Origin: Streptomyces sp. NBC_01276
Lineage (GTDB): Bacteria > Actinomycetota > Actinomycetes > Streptomycetales > Streptomycetaceae
Direction: 5' to 3'
Assembly: GCF_041435355.1 (NCBI RefSeq)
Contig: NZ_CP108442.1
Location: 1 to 64,000 of the forward strand
DNA: 64,000 nucleotides
A program made the position numbers and the translations under genes. Position 1 is the first letter of the stretch, and each line of letters begins with the position of its first letter. Under the pieces are notes generated by a model. The model searched no databases, was not told the origin of the DNA, and saw only the letters and a program-made list of their open reading frames with translations. Shown here in pieces: positions 16,995 to 24,509 of the stretch.

Positions 16995-18890
16995 TCAGAG
17001 GGCGAGTCGGTGGACGCTGCCGCCCTGCAGGCCGGCGTACAGGTGACGCCCTGCGGGGTCGACGGCCAGGGCGCGTACGTCCAGGGTGGGCAGGTTGCCG
17101 GAGGCGTCGTGCCAGGTGCTGCCGTTGTCCCGGGACCGCAGGACACCGTGGCCGGCTGTGATCACAGGGGGATTTCCCGGGTACCAGATGCTGGCGGTCG
17201 CGGCGTAGAGGGTGCCGTCGTGCTGGGCGAACGCGACGACGCGCAGGGGGTCTGGGGTGTGCTCGATGCGCGCGGGGTGGAAGGTGGTGCCGCCGTCGTC
17301 GCTGTAGCGGATGGTGTCGCCGCCGATGAGCAGGCGGCCGGTTCCAGTGCCGGCGCCGGTGTGGAGAACGGCGCTGGCCTCGTGGGAGGTCTTCTTCTCC
17401 CAGGTCTCGCCGAAGTCGGCTGAGTAGTAGAGGCCGTTGGTGTGGGAGGCCATCCAGACGCCGTTGCCCTCGGCGTCGGCCGGGTCGGCCGCGAGGCCGA
17501 GGTAGAAGCGGCCGTGGTCGTGCTCGCTCCAGGAGTTGCCGCTGTCGTTGGTCGTCCGTACGCCGAGGACCTCGGTGCCGTTGTTCAGGTAGCCGAAGCT
17601 GTGCATGACACGGTCAGGGTCCAGGGGGTGGATGTGGACGGCGAAGACGGCGTCGGGCCACTGCCCCCGCTGCTGCCACGTCATCCCCGCGTCGTCACTG
17701 CGCTCGGCCGCGCAGGTCAGGTTGATCCTCCGGGTCCTCCACACCAGGGACGGGTTCTCCGCCCATGCGTCCATGTCGACGACGTGGTTGCCGCTGATGA
17801 ACAGCCCACCGGGTGACTGCCAGTCGGGGCCCTCGACGGGCAGGGAGGCGCGCAGCAGGCCCGTCTCGGTCCCGGCCAGCACGGCTTCCTCTGTCACGGC
17901 CAGCGCGGTGACGGAGGCCGCGGGAACACCCTTGCGTGTGAACGTCTGCCAGTTGGTCGTGGAGTAGAGGCCGTGGACACGATCGGCAGCGAGCCAGCCG
18001 CCCCCGGGCAGCAGGCAGAAGTCGGCCACCAGGTCCCCCGGCCGCTTGACCCTCTGGAACACGCCGTCGCCGTTGTCGAGCTGGGTGATCGCGGATGCCT
18101 GGTGCAGGATCTGGTCACTCGTTCCGTCGGTGCGTACCACCACGGAGCCCCCGTAGAGGGACTTCCGGGGAGCCTCCCACGATGCGCCCGCGTCCCGGCT
18201 GATGACCAGGCCGCCCTTGGCGCCGAGGACGACAGCCCCGACCGTTCGGCCGGCCGCGTCCCACGCGAAGACGAACTGTCCGCTTTCCAGGAATTCGAGG
18301 GCCTCGGGAGGCTGCGGCTCGCCGGCGGCGTCCCGGACGGCGTAAAGGACTCCCTCGCTCTGGGGCTGGAAGATGAGATCGTCGCCCAGGAGAGCGAGCT
18401 TGAGTACAGCACGGCCCTCGGTGAGGTCCTCGCTCTGCCAGCTGTCGCCGCCGTCCCGGCTCACGAGCGTGTCCCCGCCCATCGTGAGCGCCACGAGGAC
18501 CTGCCCCTTGCGGTGCGCGCAGAGCGACGCGAAGGACTCGCCCCCCGGCAGCTTGGCTTCAAGCCGCTCCCAGCTGGCGCCCTTGTCATCGGTGCGGAAG
18601 ATGCCGCTCTCGTGCACGCCGGGCAGGGAGCTGGTGGCCAGCCACCACCGCTGCGGATCGGCATGACTGCCGGCCAAAGACGTGCCCACCGGGTAAGGGG
18701 TCGGCGGCCTGACGGGCTGCCACGTGTCCCCGCCGTCCTCGCTCCAGAAGCCGCCCACCGTGGCAGGAGAGGAAACCAGGATCACCGAGCCCCCCTTCGG
18801 CCCCGGCAAGCACTCCACCGACGCCGCCGAACTGTAAGGACCCACGGATTCCCACGTGTCGGTACCCGAACGCTGCGCCTTGGACGCCAT
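16995..18890 (-). CDS. Asp-box (BNR/VPS10-type) beta-propeller protein
   Basis: 631 aa from the ATG at 18890 (MASKAQRSGTD). Repeated Asp-box motifs S/T-x-D-x-G-x-x-W are spread along the chain: SEDGGDTWQ, RTDDKGASWE, SRDGGDSWQ, SRDAGASWE, SDDAGMTWQ, TNDSGNSWS, SADFGETWE, SDDGGTTFH, SRDNGSTWH. This is the signature of sortilin/VPS10, sialidase or photosystem-assembly-type propellers, enough for one large or two propellers. No signal peptide is visible, so it appears cytoplasmic, unusual for a family dominated by exported glycan-binding proteins. Sialidase arginine-triad residues cannot be recognised. It stands alone on the minus strand, and the upstream gap (18891-19046) should hold its promoter. 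Confidence 0.8.
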   Translation of the reverse strand: MASKAQRSGTDTWESVGPYSSAASVECLPGPKGGSVILVSSPATVGGFWSEDGGDTWQPVRPPTPYPVGTSLAGSHADPQRWWLATSSLPGVHESGIFRTDDKGASWERLEAKLPGGESFASLCAHRKGQVLVALTMGGDTLVSRDGGDSWQSEDLTEGRAVLKLALLGDDLIFQPQSEGVLYAVRDAAGEPQPPEALEFLESGQFVFAWDAAGRTVGAVVLGAKGGLVISRDAGASWEAPRKSLYGGSVVVRTDGTSDQILHQASAITQLDNGDGVFQRVKRPGDLVADFCLLPGGGWLAADRVHGLYSTTNWQTFTRKGVPAASVTALAVTEEAVLAGTETGLLRASLPVEGPDWQSPGGLFISGNHVVDMDAWAENPSLVWRTRRINLTCAAERSDDAGMTWQQRGQWPDAVFAVHIHPLDPDRVMHSFGYLNNGTEVLGVRTTNDSGNSWSEHDHGRFYLGLAADPADAEGNGVWMASHTNGLYYSADFGETWEKKTSHEASAVLHTGAGTGTGRLLIGGDTIRYSDDGGTTFHPARIEHTPDPLRVVAFAQHDGTLYAATASIWYPGNPPVITAGHGVLRSRDNGSTWHDASGNLPTLDVRALAVDPAGRHLYAGLQGGSVHRLAL

Positions 18891-19222
18891 CACATCACCC
18901 CTGTTCCCGTCAGGAAACCTCCGCTCGCGGGAGGCACTACACAGAACGTACTTGAATGATGCACGCAGCGTGATCATCTCGCGGATTGCGCCTCGCCGCC
19001 CCAACGAGCCCTCTAGAATTCCGCCTCCCACCGTGTGAAACGAAAGCGCCCCGACCGAGCCAGGGGGGAGGCCGGTCGGGGCGGCGCCCCGGCCGGCGGG
19101 GGGAGCCGGGCGGAGCGGTCAGGGTGTGGGCGCGGGAAGGGTGGCCAGCTCACGGCGAAGGCTGGAATGGCCCTGCTCGGCTGGTGGGGGCGCAGGAGCC
19201 GCGGCCCGGGCCGCGCAGACGT
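18891..19222. other. Intergenic region with a terminator
   Basis: 332 bp between two minus-strand genes. It holds the presumed promoter of the propeller gene (AT-richer at 18940-18985) and the terminator of the upstream gene at 19047-19083. No gene seen. Confidence 0.5.
19047..19083 (-). terminator. Hairpin terminator for the secreted-protein gene at 19223
   Basis: 11-bp perfect stem CGCCCCGACCG (19047-19057)/CGGTCGGGGCG (19073-19083), about 140 bp beyond the stop codon of the minus-strand gene 19223-19897. Confidence 0.55.
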
Positions 19223-19897
19223 CTACTTGATGAGCTCGACCTCCTCGGCCATGACCCAGGCGGAGCCGGTCGTCTCGTAGACGTCCTTCCCGTCGTGCTT
19301 GGCGGCGGCTCCGCTCAGCATGATGCAGTCACCCGGCCGGAAGTAGCTGTCAGTGGCGGTGAACCCTTCGATCTCGTTCCAGGTCCGGACGAACACCTTC
19401 ATGTCACGGCGCGGTTCACCATAGATCCGCACCTTCGCCCTGTACTTGCGCGCGCTCTGCCCCTTGACCTTGGCGTCGCAGGTGGGCAGCCCGGCCGGGA
19501 TCTCGTCACTGTCCATGTAGATCTTGTCCTCACCCATGTACACGACGTAGAAGCTCTTCTGCTCCGCGCCCGCCGCGTTCCCCTTCGCCGGGGTCCAGGT
19601 GATGAAATCGAACGGCTTGGTCATCCCGGCGTACTGCTTGGACTCCACCCTCTTGGTGAAGTAGCCCTTGACCGCACCGTCGTGCACGATCCGGGTCAGA
19701 CAGTCGCCCTTGTTGAACTGGTCGTAGTTCTTCACGACGGAATCCCGGACACCGTACTTCTGAGCCGGCTTATCCAGGACAACGCCCTTGCACGAGTCAG
19801 CGGCACGGGGAGCGTGGACGGCGGCGCCGGCACCGGAGACCGTGACCGACAGGGCAGAGGCGGCCGCGATCGCGACCAGCAGCATCTTCTTGATCAT
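19223..19897 (-). CDS. Secreted protein of unknown function
   Basis: 224 aa from the ATG at 19897. Signal peptide MIKKMLLVAIAAASALSVTV to SGAGA-AVHA. The mature protein contains four cysteines (DSCKGV, GDCLTR, PTCDAK, GDCIML), suggesting two disulphides, and aromatic, lysine-rich beta-type sequence (YDQFNKGDCLTRIVHDGAVK, SFYVVYMGEDKIYMDSDEIP). No family recognised. The upstream in-frame start at 19957 would add a non-hydrophobic leader and is less likely. Probably monocistronic, with a downstream terminator. Confidence 0.7.
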   Translation of the reverse strand: MIKKMLLVAIAAASALSVTVSGAGAAVHAPRAADSCKGVVLDKPAQKYGVRDSVVKNYDQFNKGDCLTRIVHDGAVKGYFTKRVESKQYAGMTKPFDFITWTPAKGNAAGAEQKSFYVVYMGEDKIYMDSDEIPAGLPTCDAKVKGQSARKYRAKVRIYGEPRRDMKVFVRTWNEIEGFTATDSYFRPGDCIMLSGAAAKHDGKDVYETTGSAWVMAEEVELIK

Positions 19898-20173
19898 GAA
19901 CCGTCCAACCGGCCCATCCCCCACAAGGTCACGCAACCATACCAAGATCCACTCCACCGAGCACGGCCGCGCGGGGCGCGCACCACGAGCACGGCACCCT
20001 GACCGCCCCGCGGCACACGACCACCCTGGACAAACCGGCGCGGCAGCAGCCCACCAACATCCGCCGGCCCGGCAGACTCGGCAAAGACATGATCAGCGCC
20101 AGGAGTCGGCGAGAGCAGGCACAATCGTCGCACCCGTGCTGACACCCACCCGCTGCCTCCAGACCACACATTC

Positions 20174-20219
20174 ACACCTGTGACGCCGGACTTGAGCGCG
20201 CGCCATCAAACCTTGAGTG
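20174..20219 (+). repeat. Cassette end (left end of cassette 0)
   Basis: The sequence CCTGTGACGCCGGACTTGAG followed by CGCGCGCCATCAAACCTTGA matches, with the same spacing, the left end of cassette 2 at 22479 (CCTGTGCCATCGAACCTTGA, then GCGCGTGCCACCGAACTTTG). The outermost bases differ (CACA instead of TGTC). The small secreted-peptide gene follows directly. The corresponding right end is not found; IS982 occupies the place where it would be expected. Confidence 0.55.
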
Positions 20220-20230
20220 CCCAACACCCC

Positions 20231-20248
20231 ATGCCCTCGTTAGGGCAT
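20231..20248 (+). promoter_or_regulatory. Small hairpin in the leader of the secreted peptide gene
   Basis: 7-bp stem ATGCCCT/AGGGCAT with a 4-base loop, ending 26 bp upstream of the chosen ATG. It could be a transcription-control or mRNA-stability hairpin. Meaning uncertain. Confidence 0.25.
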
Positions 20249-20274
20249 GCATGGCCCTTCCCAGGAAGACACAG

Positions 20275-20514
20275 ATGGCAGGCAGCGCAATGTTCCTCGC
20301 GGCAGCACTCATGGGCGGCATTGCCACCGCGGCCCAGGCAGACACAGGACCCACCAAGGCCGAACCGATCCTCATCGAGGAGCACGTCCACCACCCCCTC
20401 CTCGTGGAGGAGGTCGAGCCCATCCACAATGGCGTCCTCAGCGACGAGTTTGAGACTGAGCGGCTGGAGAATCACCTGCTAGCGGACGAGCTCGATATTG
20501 AGGCGCGGGCCTGA
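20275..20514 (+). CDS. Small secreted acidic peptide
   Basis: 79 aa. The ATG at 20275 follows AGGAAG with 6-base spacing; the longer frame from 20251 lacks a ribosome site. MAGSAMFLAAALMGGIATAA-QA is a signal peptide; the mature 55 residues are acidic and repetitive (PILIEEHVHHPLLVEEVEPI, LSDEFETERLENHLLADELD). No cysteines and no family recognised. It is the cargo of the partial cassette 0. Confidence 0.5.
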   Translation: MAGSAMFLAAALMGGIATAAQADTGPTKAEPILIEEHVHHPLLVEEVEPIHNGVLSDEFETERLENHLLADELDIEARA

Positions 20515-20548
20515 CTACGGCAGAACTCGCCAGCTCTGCCATGCTCGG

Positions 20549-21533
20549 CAACTAGACGAGTAAGTCCGAAGTCTTGGTCAGTGGTCGTAGGCGATGAGTG
20601 ATCGTGTGATGGCTGTGCCGTTGGCCCGGTTGTGCCAGATCGCTGCGGTCAGGGTGAGGATGCGTTGTCCGATCCGGGCCAGGACTCCGGCTGGGGTCCT
20701 GGCTCCGTGGCGTTCGAGGTCCAGCTGGCCTTTGAGGGTGTCGTTGACCGACTCGATCAGCTGCCGGATTGGCTTGAGCAGGTGCTCGCCCGGCCTGGGT
20801 TTCTTGTTGCGGTAGCTCGGCCGCAGCAGGGTCAGGCCGTGGTCGGCCATGAAGGCGTCGAGGTGTTTGGAGACGTAGCCCTTGTCGCCGACGACGGTCT
20901 GTCCGGGGTGGGTGGTCAGCAGATCGGCGTCCTGGGTGAGCATGTCGGCCAGGACTTCCCGCTCGTCCACCTTCGGGTTGGCCAGGGCCCAGGCGACGGG
21001 TAGGCCTCCGGGGGTGCAGAGCAGGTGGAGGCGCAGGCCCCAGAAGAACCGCGAGTGTGAGGGGCAGTAGCCGTAGCCGGCCCAGCCGGCCATGTCGGAG
21101 CGTTTGACGGTGGGCCGTGAGCGGGCGCATTCCACGGGTGTGGAGTCCACGATCCACACGTCGTCGTGCCACAGGTCGGTGTCCCGGGCGAGTGTGCGGA
21201 TGAACCTGCTGATCAGCGTGTTCGCGGCTCGCAGGCGTTTGTTGTAGCCGGACTGCCCGGGCAGGTAGGGGAACTCCGCGGCCAGGTGGCGGCGGGCGAA
21301 CCGCAGCCACCTGGCTTCGGAGGCGAAACCCAGGACGGCCTGCATCACTGCCACGGTCAACAGTTCCGCGTCCGTCAGCCTCGGAGGCCGCCCCGGCCGC
21401 CGCGTTCCTGCCAGAGAGTCATCGATCTTCACGTAGAGTGCTGTAGCGAGGGTTTCGAGATCTGTCGTCACAAACGGATCAACGAGACCCTCGCTTCATG
21501 CGCCCGAAGACTTCGGACTTACTCGTCTAGTTG
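20549..21533 (-). mobile_element. IS982-family insertion sequence
   Basis: Terminal inverted repeats: the left starts at about 20550 with AACTAGACGAGTAAGTCCGA, and the right end read inward from 21532 is identical for at least 25 bases (to GTCTT). The single intact transposase gene (20578-21471) fills the element. No target duplication was found. Its right end stops 1-2 bp from the outer tip of cassette 1. Confidence 0.88.
20578..21471 (-). CDS. IS982-family transposase
   Basis: 297 aa, full length. N-terminal GRPPRLTDAELLTVAVMQAV is the characteristic IS982 opening. The DDE core: WIVDSTPVECARSRPTVKRS (first Asp), TVVGDKGYVSKHLDAFMADH (second Asp, GDKGY) and IRQLIESVNDTLKGQLDLER (catalytic Glu with spaced Arg/Lys). 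No frameshift or stop, so the element is potentially active. Confidence 0.92.
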   Translation of the reverse strand: MTTDLETLATALYVKIDDSLAGTRRPGRPPRLTDAELLTVAVMQAVLGFASEARWLRFARRHLAAEFPYLPGQSGYNKRLRAANTLISRFIRTLARDTDLWHDDVWIVDSTPVECARSRPTVKRSDMAGWAGYGYCPSHSRFFWGLRLHLLCTPGGLPVAWALANPKVDEREVLADMLTQDADLLTTHPGQTVVGDKGYVSKHLDAFMADHGLTLLRPSYRNKKPRPGEHLLKPIRQLIESVNDTLKGQLDLERHGARTPAGVLARIGQRILTLTAAIWHNRANGTAITRSLIAYDH

Positions 21534-21534
21534 G

Positions 21535-22476
21535 TGCCCCGTGCCACTGGATCTTGACCGTTTGCCATCGGAGTTTGACCGTTGCGTCACAGGTAGTCGC
21601 CACACGGAACCCTGCAGCTCTCCCGCCCATATCTTCACTCACGTACCACGCGTACCGCGGGGCAATAACCGACGACCGAAGCCCGCGGACGAGACGACTC
21701 AGGGGGACGACAGCATGCGTCACAGCAACGGCATTCGCAGGGCGGCTCTGGCTTCGACGGCGGTCATGGCCGTCGCGGCGGCGGTGACCGGCATCCTGCC
21801 CGGCACCGCCATGGCGGCGAGCACCACCACCTCCACCCCGCCGCCCGCCTGCCCGGCCTCCGCCCTCCAGGTCAGCGCCTGGCAGGCCGCCCACCGGCCC
21901 GTCGGGACCGGGACCGGGGCGGCGGTCGTGCAGTTCACCAACGTCTCCCAGAAGACGTGCGTCCTGAAGGGCTATCCGACGGTCGCGGGCGCCGGCAACA
22001 CCCCGCTCAAGGTCACCCCCACCGGCACAGCGGCCGCCGTGACGGTCCGGCCGCAGGGCAAGGCATGGGTGAAGCTGACCTTCGTCCAGGTCCAGGGGGA
22101 GGGCGACGGCTACTGCGTCTCGGGCAATACCCCGGCGGCGTATCCGACGATGGTCATCGGGCTGCCGCACTCCGGGGAGCACAAGGTCGCCCTGAAGGAC
22201 GGGTGGTGGGCCGAGTGTGACAACAAGGTGACAGCCACCCCGGTCTCGGCGGTCGAGCCTTCCTGACCCCCCGTCCTCACAAATCGAGCAGCCTGCATGA
22301 CGATCGCAAGGCTCTGACCTACACGTCTACGAGAAACTGCACATAAGTGCAGGTCAGCGACTCAGCGCACCTTCTGTGCGCCGAGTCGCTGACCTGCGGT
22401 GATCAAACTCCGATGACACAAACTCGCGTCCGTTAAAGTCCGATGGCAAACGGTCAAGATCCAGCGGCACGGGACA
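21535..22476. mobile_element. Non-autonomous mobile cassette 1
   Basis: 942 bp bounded by long inverted ends. The left end starts at 21535 with TGCCCCGTGCCACTGGATCT, and the right end read inward from 22476 is TGTCCCGTGCCGCTGGATCT. Both continue with TGACCGTTTGCCATCGGA and then TTTGACC or TTTAACG. Each end contains two or more copies of a ~17-bp unit GTGCCAT(C)GGA...TTGA. This multi-site end structure is known from IS21, Tn7 and Tn5053-type transposases. The only cargo is a DUF4232 secreted protein; no transposase. Two bases (AC) separate its right tip from cassette 2. Confidence 0.65.
21715..22266 (+). CDS. DUF4232 family secreted protein
   Basis: 183 aa. The ATG at 21715 follows AGGGGGACGACAGC. 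Signal peptide MRHSNGIRRAALASTAVMAV to GTAMA-AST. The mature domain matches DUF4232: an opening ACPASALQVS, then GTGTGAAVVQFTNVSQKTCV, LKGYPTVAG, AYPTMVIGLPHSG and a last cysteine region WWAECDN. The four cysteines (PACPA, KTCVL, GYCVS, AECDN) have the family spacing. DUF4232 proteins are abundant secreted or lipoprotein domains of Streptomyces with unknown function. It is the sole cargo of cassette 1. Confidence 0.85.
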   Translation: MRHSNGIRRAALASTAVMAVAAAVTGILPGTAMAASTTTSTPPPACPASALQVSAWQAAHRPVGTGTGAAVVQFTNVSQKTCVLKGYPTVAGAGNTPLKVTPTGTAAAVTVRPQGKAWVKLTFVQVQGEGDGYCVSGNTPAAYPTMVIGLPHSGEHKVALKDGWWAECDNKVTATPVSAVEPS

Positions 22477-22555
22477 ACTGTCCTGTGCCATCGAACCTTG
22501 AGCGCGTGCCACCGAACTTTGATCGAAGCGGGCCGGCACGACTAGCTGTGCCACC

Positions 22556-23611
22556 TCATGACATTGGCGCCAGGGAACCGTGATCGGCGAAGTCGTGGCC
22601 CTCTTCAGGGAGGACGATGAGGACCCCTGATCCAGGAGGGTCCTCCATGGACGCTCTGCGGATGCGAGCTGTCCACTCAGGAGCGGGCCACTGGGTGTCA
22701 CTGTCCCAGCGGATCCCCGCGAGGTTGACCTCAACAAGATCCACGGTGGTGAGGTCGGCGCCAACGAAGTCACTTGCCGCGTCGATCAGATTGTCATGAG
22801 CTTCGGTGAAGTCGCGGGCGAGTTCGTGGACGACGTCTAGGGCACGGTCGCCGACGTGGTCGGGTTCGGGGGCACGAACAAGGCTGAGGGCATGGACGAC
22901 GCTGAGGGCATGGATGATGCTCAGGTCGAGGTTGCGGGCGCGGTTGCGGGCGCCGGCTCGGGTGCGGACGTGGAAGCGGGCACGGTCGAGGGCGCTGTCG
23001 AGGTCGCGGACGAGGTCGCGGGCGAGGTCGAGGTCGAGGTCGCGCACGAGGTCGAGGTCGATGTCGATATCGAGGTCGCGGACGATGTCGAGGTCGCGGT
23101 CGCGGTTGCGGGATCGGGCGAGAGCGAGGTCGAGGGCTCTGTCGAGGTCGCGGTCAAGGTCGCGGGCGGGGTCGGGGCCGAGGTCGAGGTCAAGGTCAAG
23201 GTCGCGGGAGCGCGCGAGGTCGCGGACGAGGTCGCGGACGAGGCCGTGGGCGAGGCCGAGGTCGAGGCCGAGGTCGAGGACGCGGTCGCGGTTGAGGGCT
23301 GTGGCAGCAGACTCCAGGGAACGTGCGACGGCCAGCAGGTCATGGCGACGCTGGAGCCGCTCCTGTGGAGTCACGGACTTCCAGCGAGCCGCTGCGCCAG
23401 CCAGGCTCAGCCTGCTGGCGCGGTGTTGGGCCGGATCGGTCTGGGCTGTTTCACGAGGGCGGGGAACAGCCTGAACTGGAGCGGAAGGAGACATGGCAGG
23501 ACTATCCGGCGCGAACAGGCCGGAAGTCTTCAGGGGAGGCCGGAAGCCGGGAGAACGCCGTGAGAACACAGCCAGCAAGCGGCCCACGAAGGACTCGGCA
23601 ACAATCGTCAC
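22556..23611 (-). CDS. Protein with long (R/L)D-L repeat helix and pentapeptide-like tail
   Basis: 351 aa. The start is GTG at 23611, overlapping the previous gene's stop as GTGA (coupled translation). Residues ~1-100 are basic and unremarkable (ARWKSVTPQERLQRRHDLLA). Residues ~105-255 are an extreme low-complexity block built from RDL, LDL, DRD units (DLVRDLARSRDLDLDLDLGP, RDLDIVRDLDIDIDLDLVRD), encoded by imperfect GAGGTCGCGG repeats on the + strand. The C-terminal ~90 residues (DFVGADLTTVDLVEVNLAGI then RWDSDTQWPAPEWTARIRRA) resemble the short pentapeptide-like tail found on many Streptomyces unknown proteins. The alternating charged helix could form a rod or coiled coil. Function unknown. 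It belongs to cassette 2. Confidence 0.65.
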   Translation of the reverse strand: MTIVAESFVGRLLAVFSRRSPGFRPPLKTSGLFAPDSPAMSPSAPVQAVPRPRETAQTDPAQHRASRLSLAGAAARWKSVTPQERLQRRHDLLAVARSLESAATALNRDRVLDLGLDLGLAHGLVRDLVRDLARSRDLDLDLDLGPDPARDLDRDLDRALDLALARSRNRDRDLDIVRDLDIDIDLDLVRDLDLDLARDLVRDLDSALDRARFHVRTRAGARNRARNLDLSIIHALSVVHALSLVRAPEPDHVGDRALDVVHELARDFTEAHDNLIDAASDFVGADLTTVDLVEVNLAGIRWDSDTQWPAPEWTARIRRASMEDPPGSGVLIVLPEEGHDFADHGSLAPMS

Positions 23612-24174
23612 GCTGCACCTCCTGCGGCCGTCGGATCCTGTTGCCCGACAACGCCGGCGTCCGGCTGTGGAATCCCTGCTGAAGGACTACCCGTCTGGGG
23701 TCCCGGCAGAGCGCCATTCGACTGCCCAGGGCCAGACTGCTGAGTGTTTTGCTGGAGGGCCTGAGTCTGTTGCCGTGCCTCCTCCACCACACCGCCCAGC
23801 GCAGCCCGACCGGCATGCTTCACCATCAACGGCACCAGCGTGGCGACCTTCTCGACAGCCGACAACGCGCCCAGCCCGATGAGAAGCGCCACCAGCGGGT
23901 TCGTGCTCTGCGGATAGGCCGCCGCCACAGCACCCGTCAGGGCACCGCTGACGAACAGCCGCAGCACCCCGGCGAACACATACGCTTTCCAACCGGGTGC
24001 GGGCAGTTGCTCCTCGCCGGGCCGCACATCGGCTCTGCGCTGGGGCGGATCGATGGTGTCCGACTGGACGTTCCACGGCATCTGACGGTGCCATCTGACG
24101 GCCCTGATGATGTCGACGGCCTCCATCGAGGCACCGCCTGCCATTCCCACCACCGCCGCTATGAGCCAATCCAT
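23608..24174 (-). CDS. Small membrane protein coupled to the RDL-repeat protein
   Basis: 188 aa. MDWLIAAVVGMAGGASMEAV (short hydrophobic start), then RWHRQMPWN, and two further membrane segments: AYVFAGVLRLFVSGALTGAV AA and PLVALLIGLGALSAVEKVAT (residues ~65-115). The C-terminal tail is Gln/Gly/Pro-rich (QTQALQQNTQQSGPGQSNGA). It ends in a GTGA overlap with the downstream RDL-repeat gene, so the two products are made together. I infer a membrane anchor plus cytoplasmic rod pair. Not recognised as a family. Confidence 0.65.
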   Translation of the reverse strand: MDWLIAAVVGMAGGASMEAVDIIRAVRWHRQMPWNVQSDTIDPPQRRADVRPGEEQLPAPGWKAYVFAGVLRLFVSGALTGAVAAAYPQSTNPLVALLIGLGALSAVEKVATLVPLMVKHAGRAALGGVVEEARQQTQALQQNTQQSGPGQSNGALPGPQTGSPSAGIPQPDAGVVGQQDPTAAGGAA

Positions 24175-24273
24175 GGTCCGAGGCTAGAGGGCATCGTGCT
24201 GGGGGGAAGCAGATCGGCGTAACCAACGTGCTGATACCGACCAGAACAACTGGCGTCTGAGCCTCCGCCGCGT

Positions 24274-24369
24274 TCAGATCACGCCGAGGGCAACCGTGGC
24301 GATCACCAACAGGAGAGCCGCCCCAAGCCCCACCGCTATCCAGCCGAGATCGCAGTCATCCCCCACCAC
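24274..24369 (-). CDS. Possible 31-aa membrane peptide
   Basis: A GTG at 24369, eight bases after AAGG, opens a 31-codon frame: VGDDCDLGWIAVGLGAALLL and then an aliphatic end ALGVI. This is a single predicted transmembrane segment with an acidic N-terminus. It precedes the two larger cassette-2 genes by 100 bp in the same orientation. A competing start with a better ribosome site (ATG at about 24386) gives only a 16-codon non-hydrophobic frame. Confidence 0.3.
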   Translation of the reverse strand: MVGDDCDLGWIAVGLGAALLLVIATVALGVI

Positions 24370-24509
24370 GGTGGATCGCCTTCCATGGCACACCTCCAAC
24401 GGATCAACGTGTGCCAAGCACGACGACGGACTCTGGATTCTGGTCCCACGATTCGGAGTCCTCAAAGTTCAATGGCACGCGCTCAAGGTTCGATGGCACA
24501 GGACAACAG

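Larger units (their letters stand above)
22479..24505. mobile_element. Non-autonomous mobile cassette 2
   Basis: 2,027 bp with near-perfect inverted ends. Left from 22479 and right read inward from 24505 both give TGTCCTGTGCCATCGAACCT, TGAGCGCGTGCCA, then CC or TT, and GAACTTTGA: 43 bases with two mismatches. Each end thus holds two tandem copies of GTGCCAtCGAAcyTTGA. Cargo: three minus-strand genes (small membrane peptide, 188-aa membrane protein, RDL-repeat protein). No transposase. Spacers to neighbours: AC on the left, ACAG on the right. Confidence 0.75.

Noticed and set aside
16439..17161. + strand 240-codon frame upstream of the propeller gene's 3' end
   Set aside because: Arg/Gly/Pro-rich, overlaps the propeller gene antisense, no start signal.
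22806..23563. + strand frames with RSRSRSR or VEVEVE repeats; possible CRISPR-like repeats
   Set aside because: They are other readings of the GAGGTCGCG repeat that encodes the RDL helix. Units are ~6-9 bp and contiguous, with no spacers, so not a CRISPR array.
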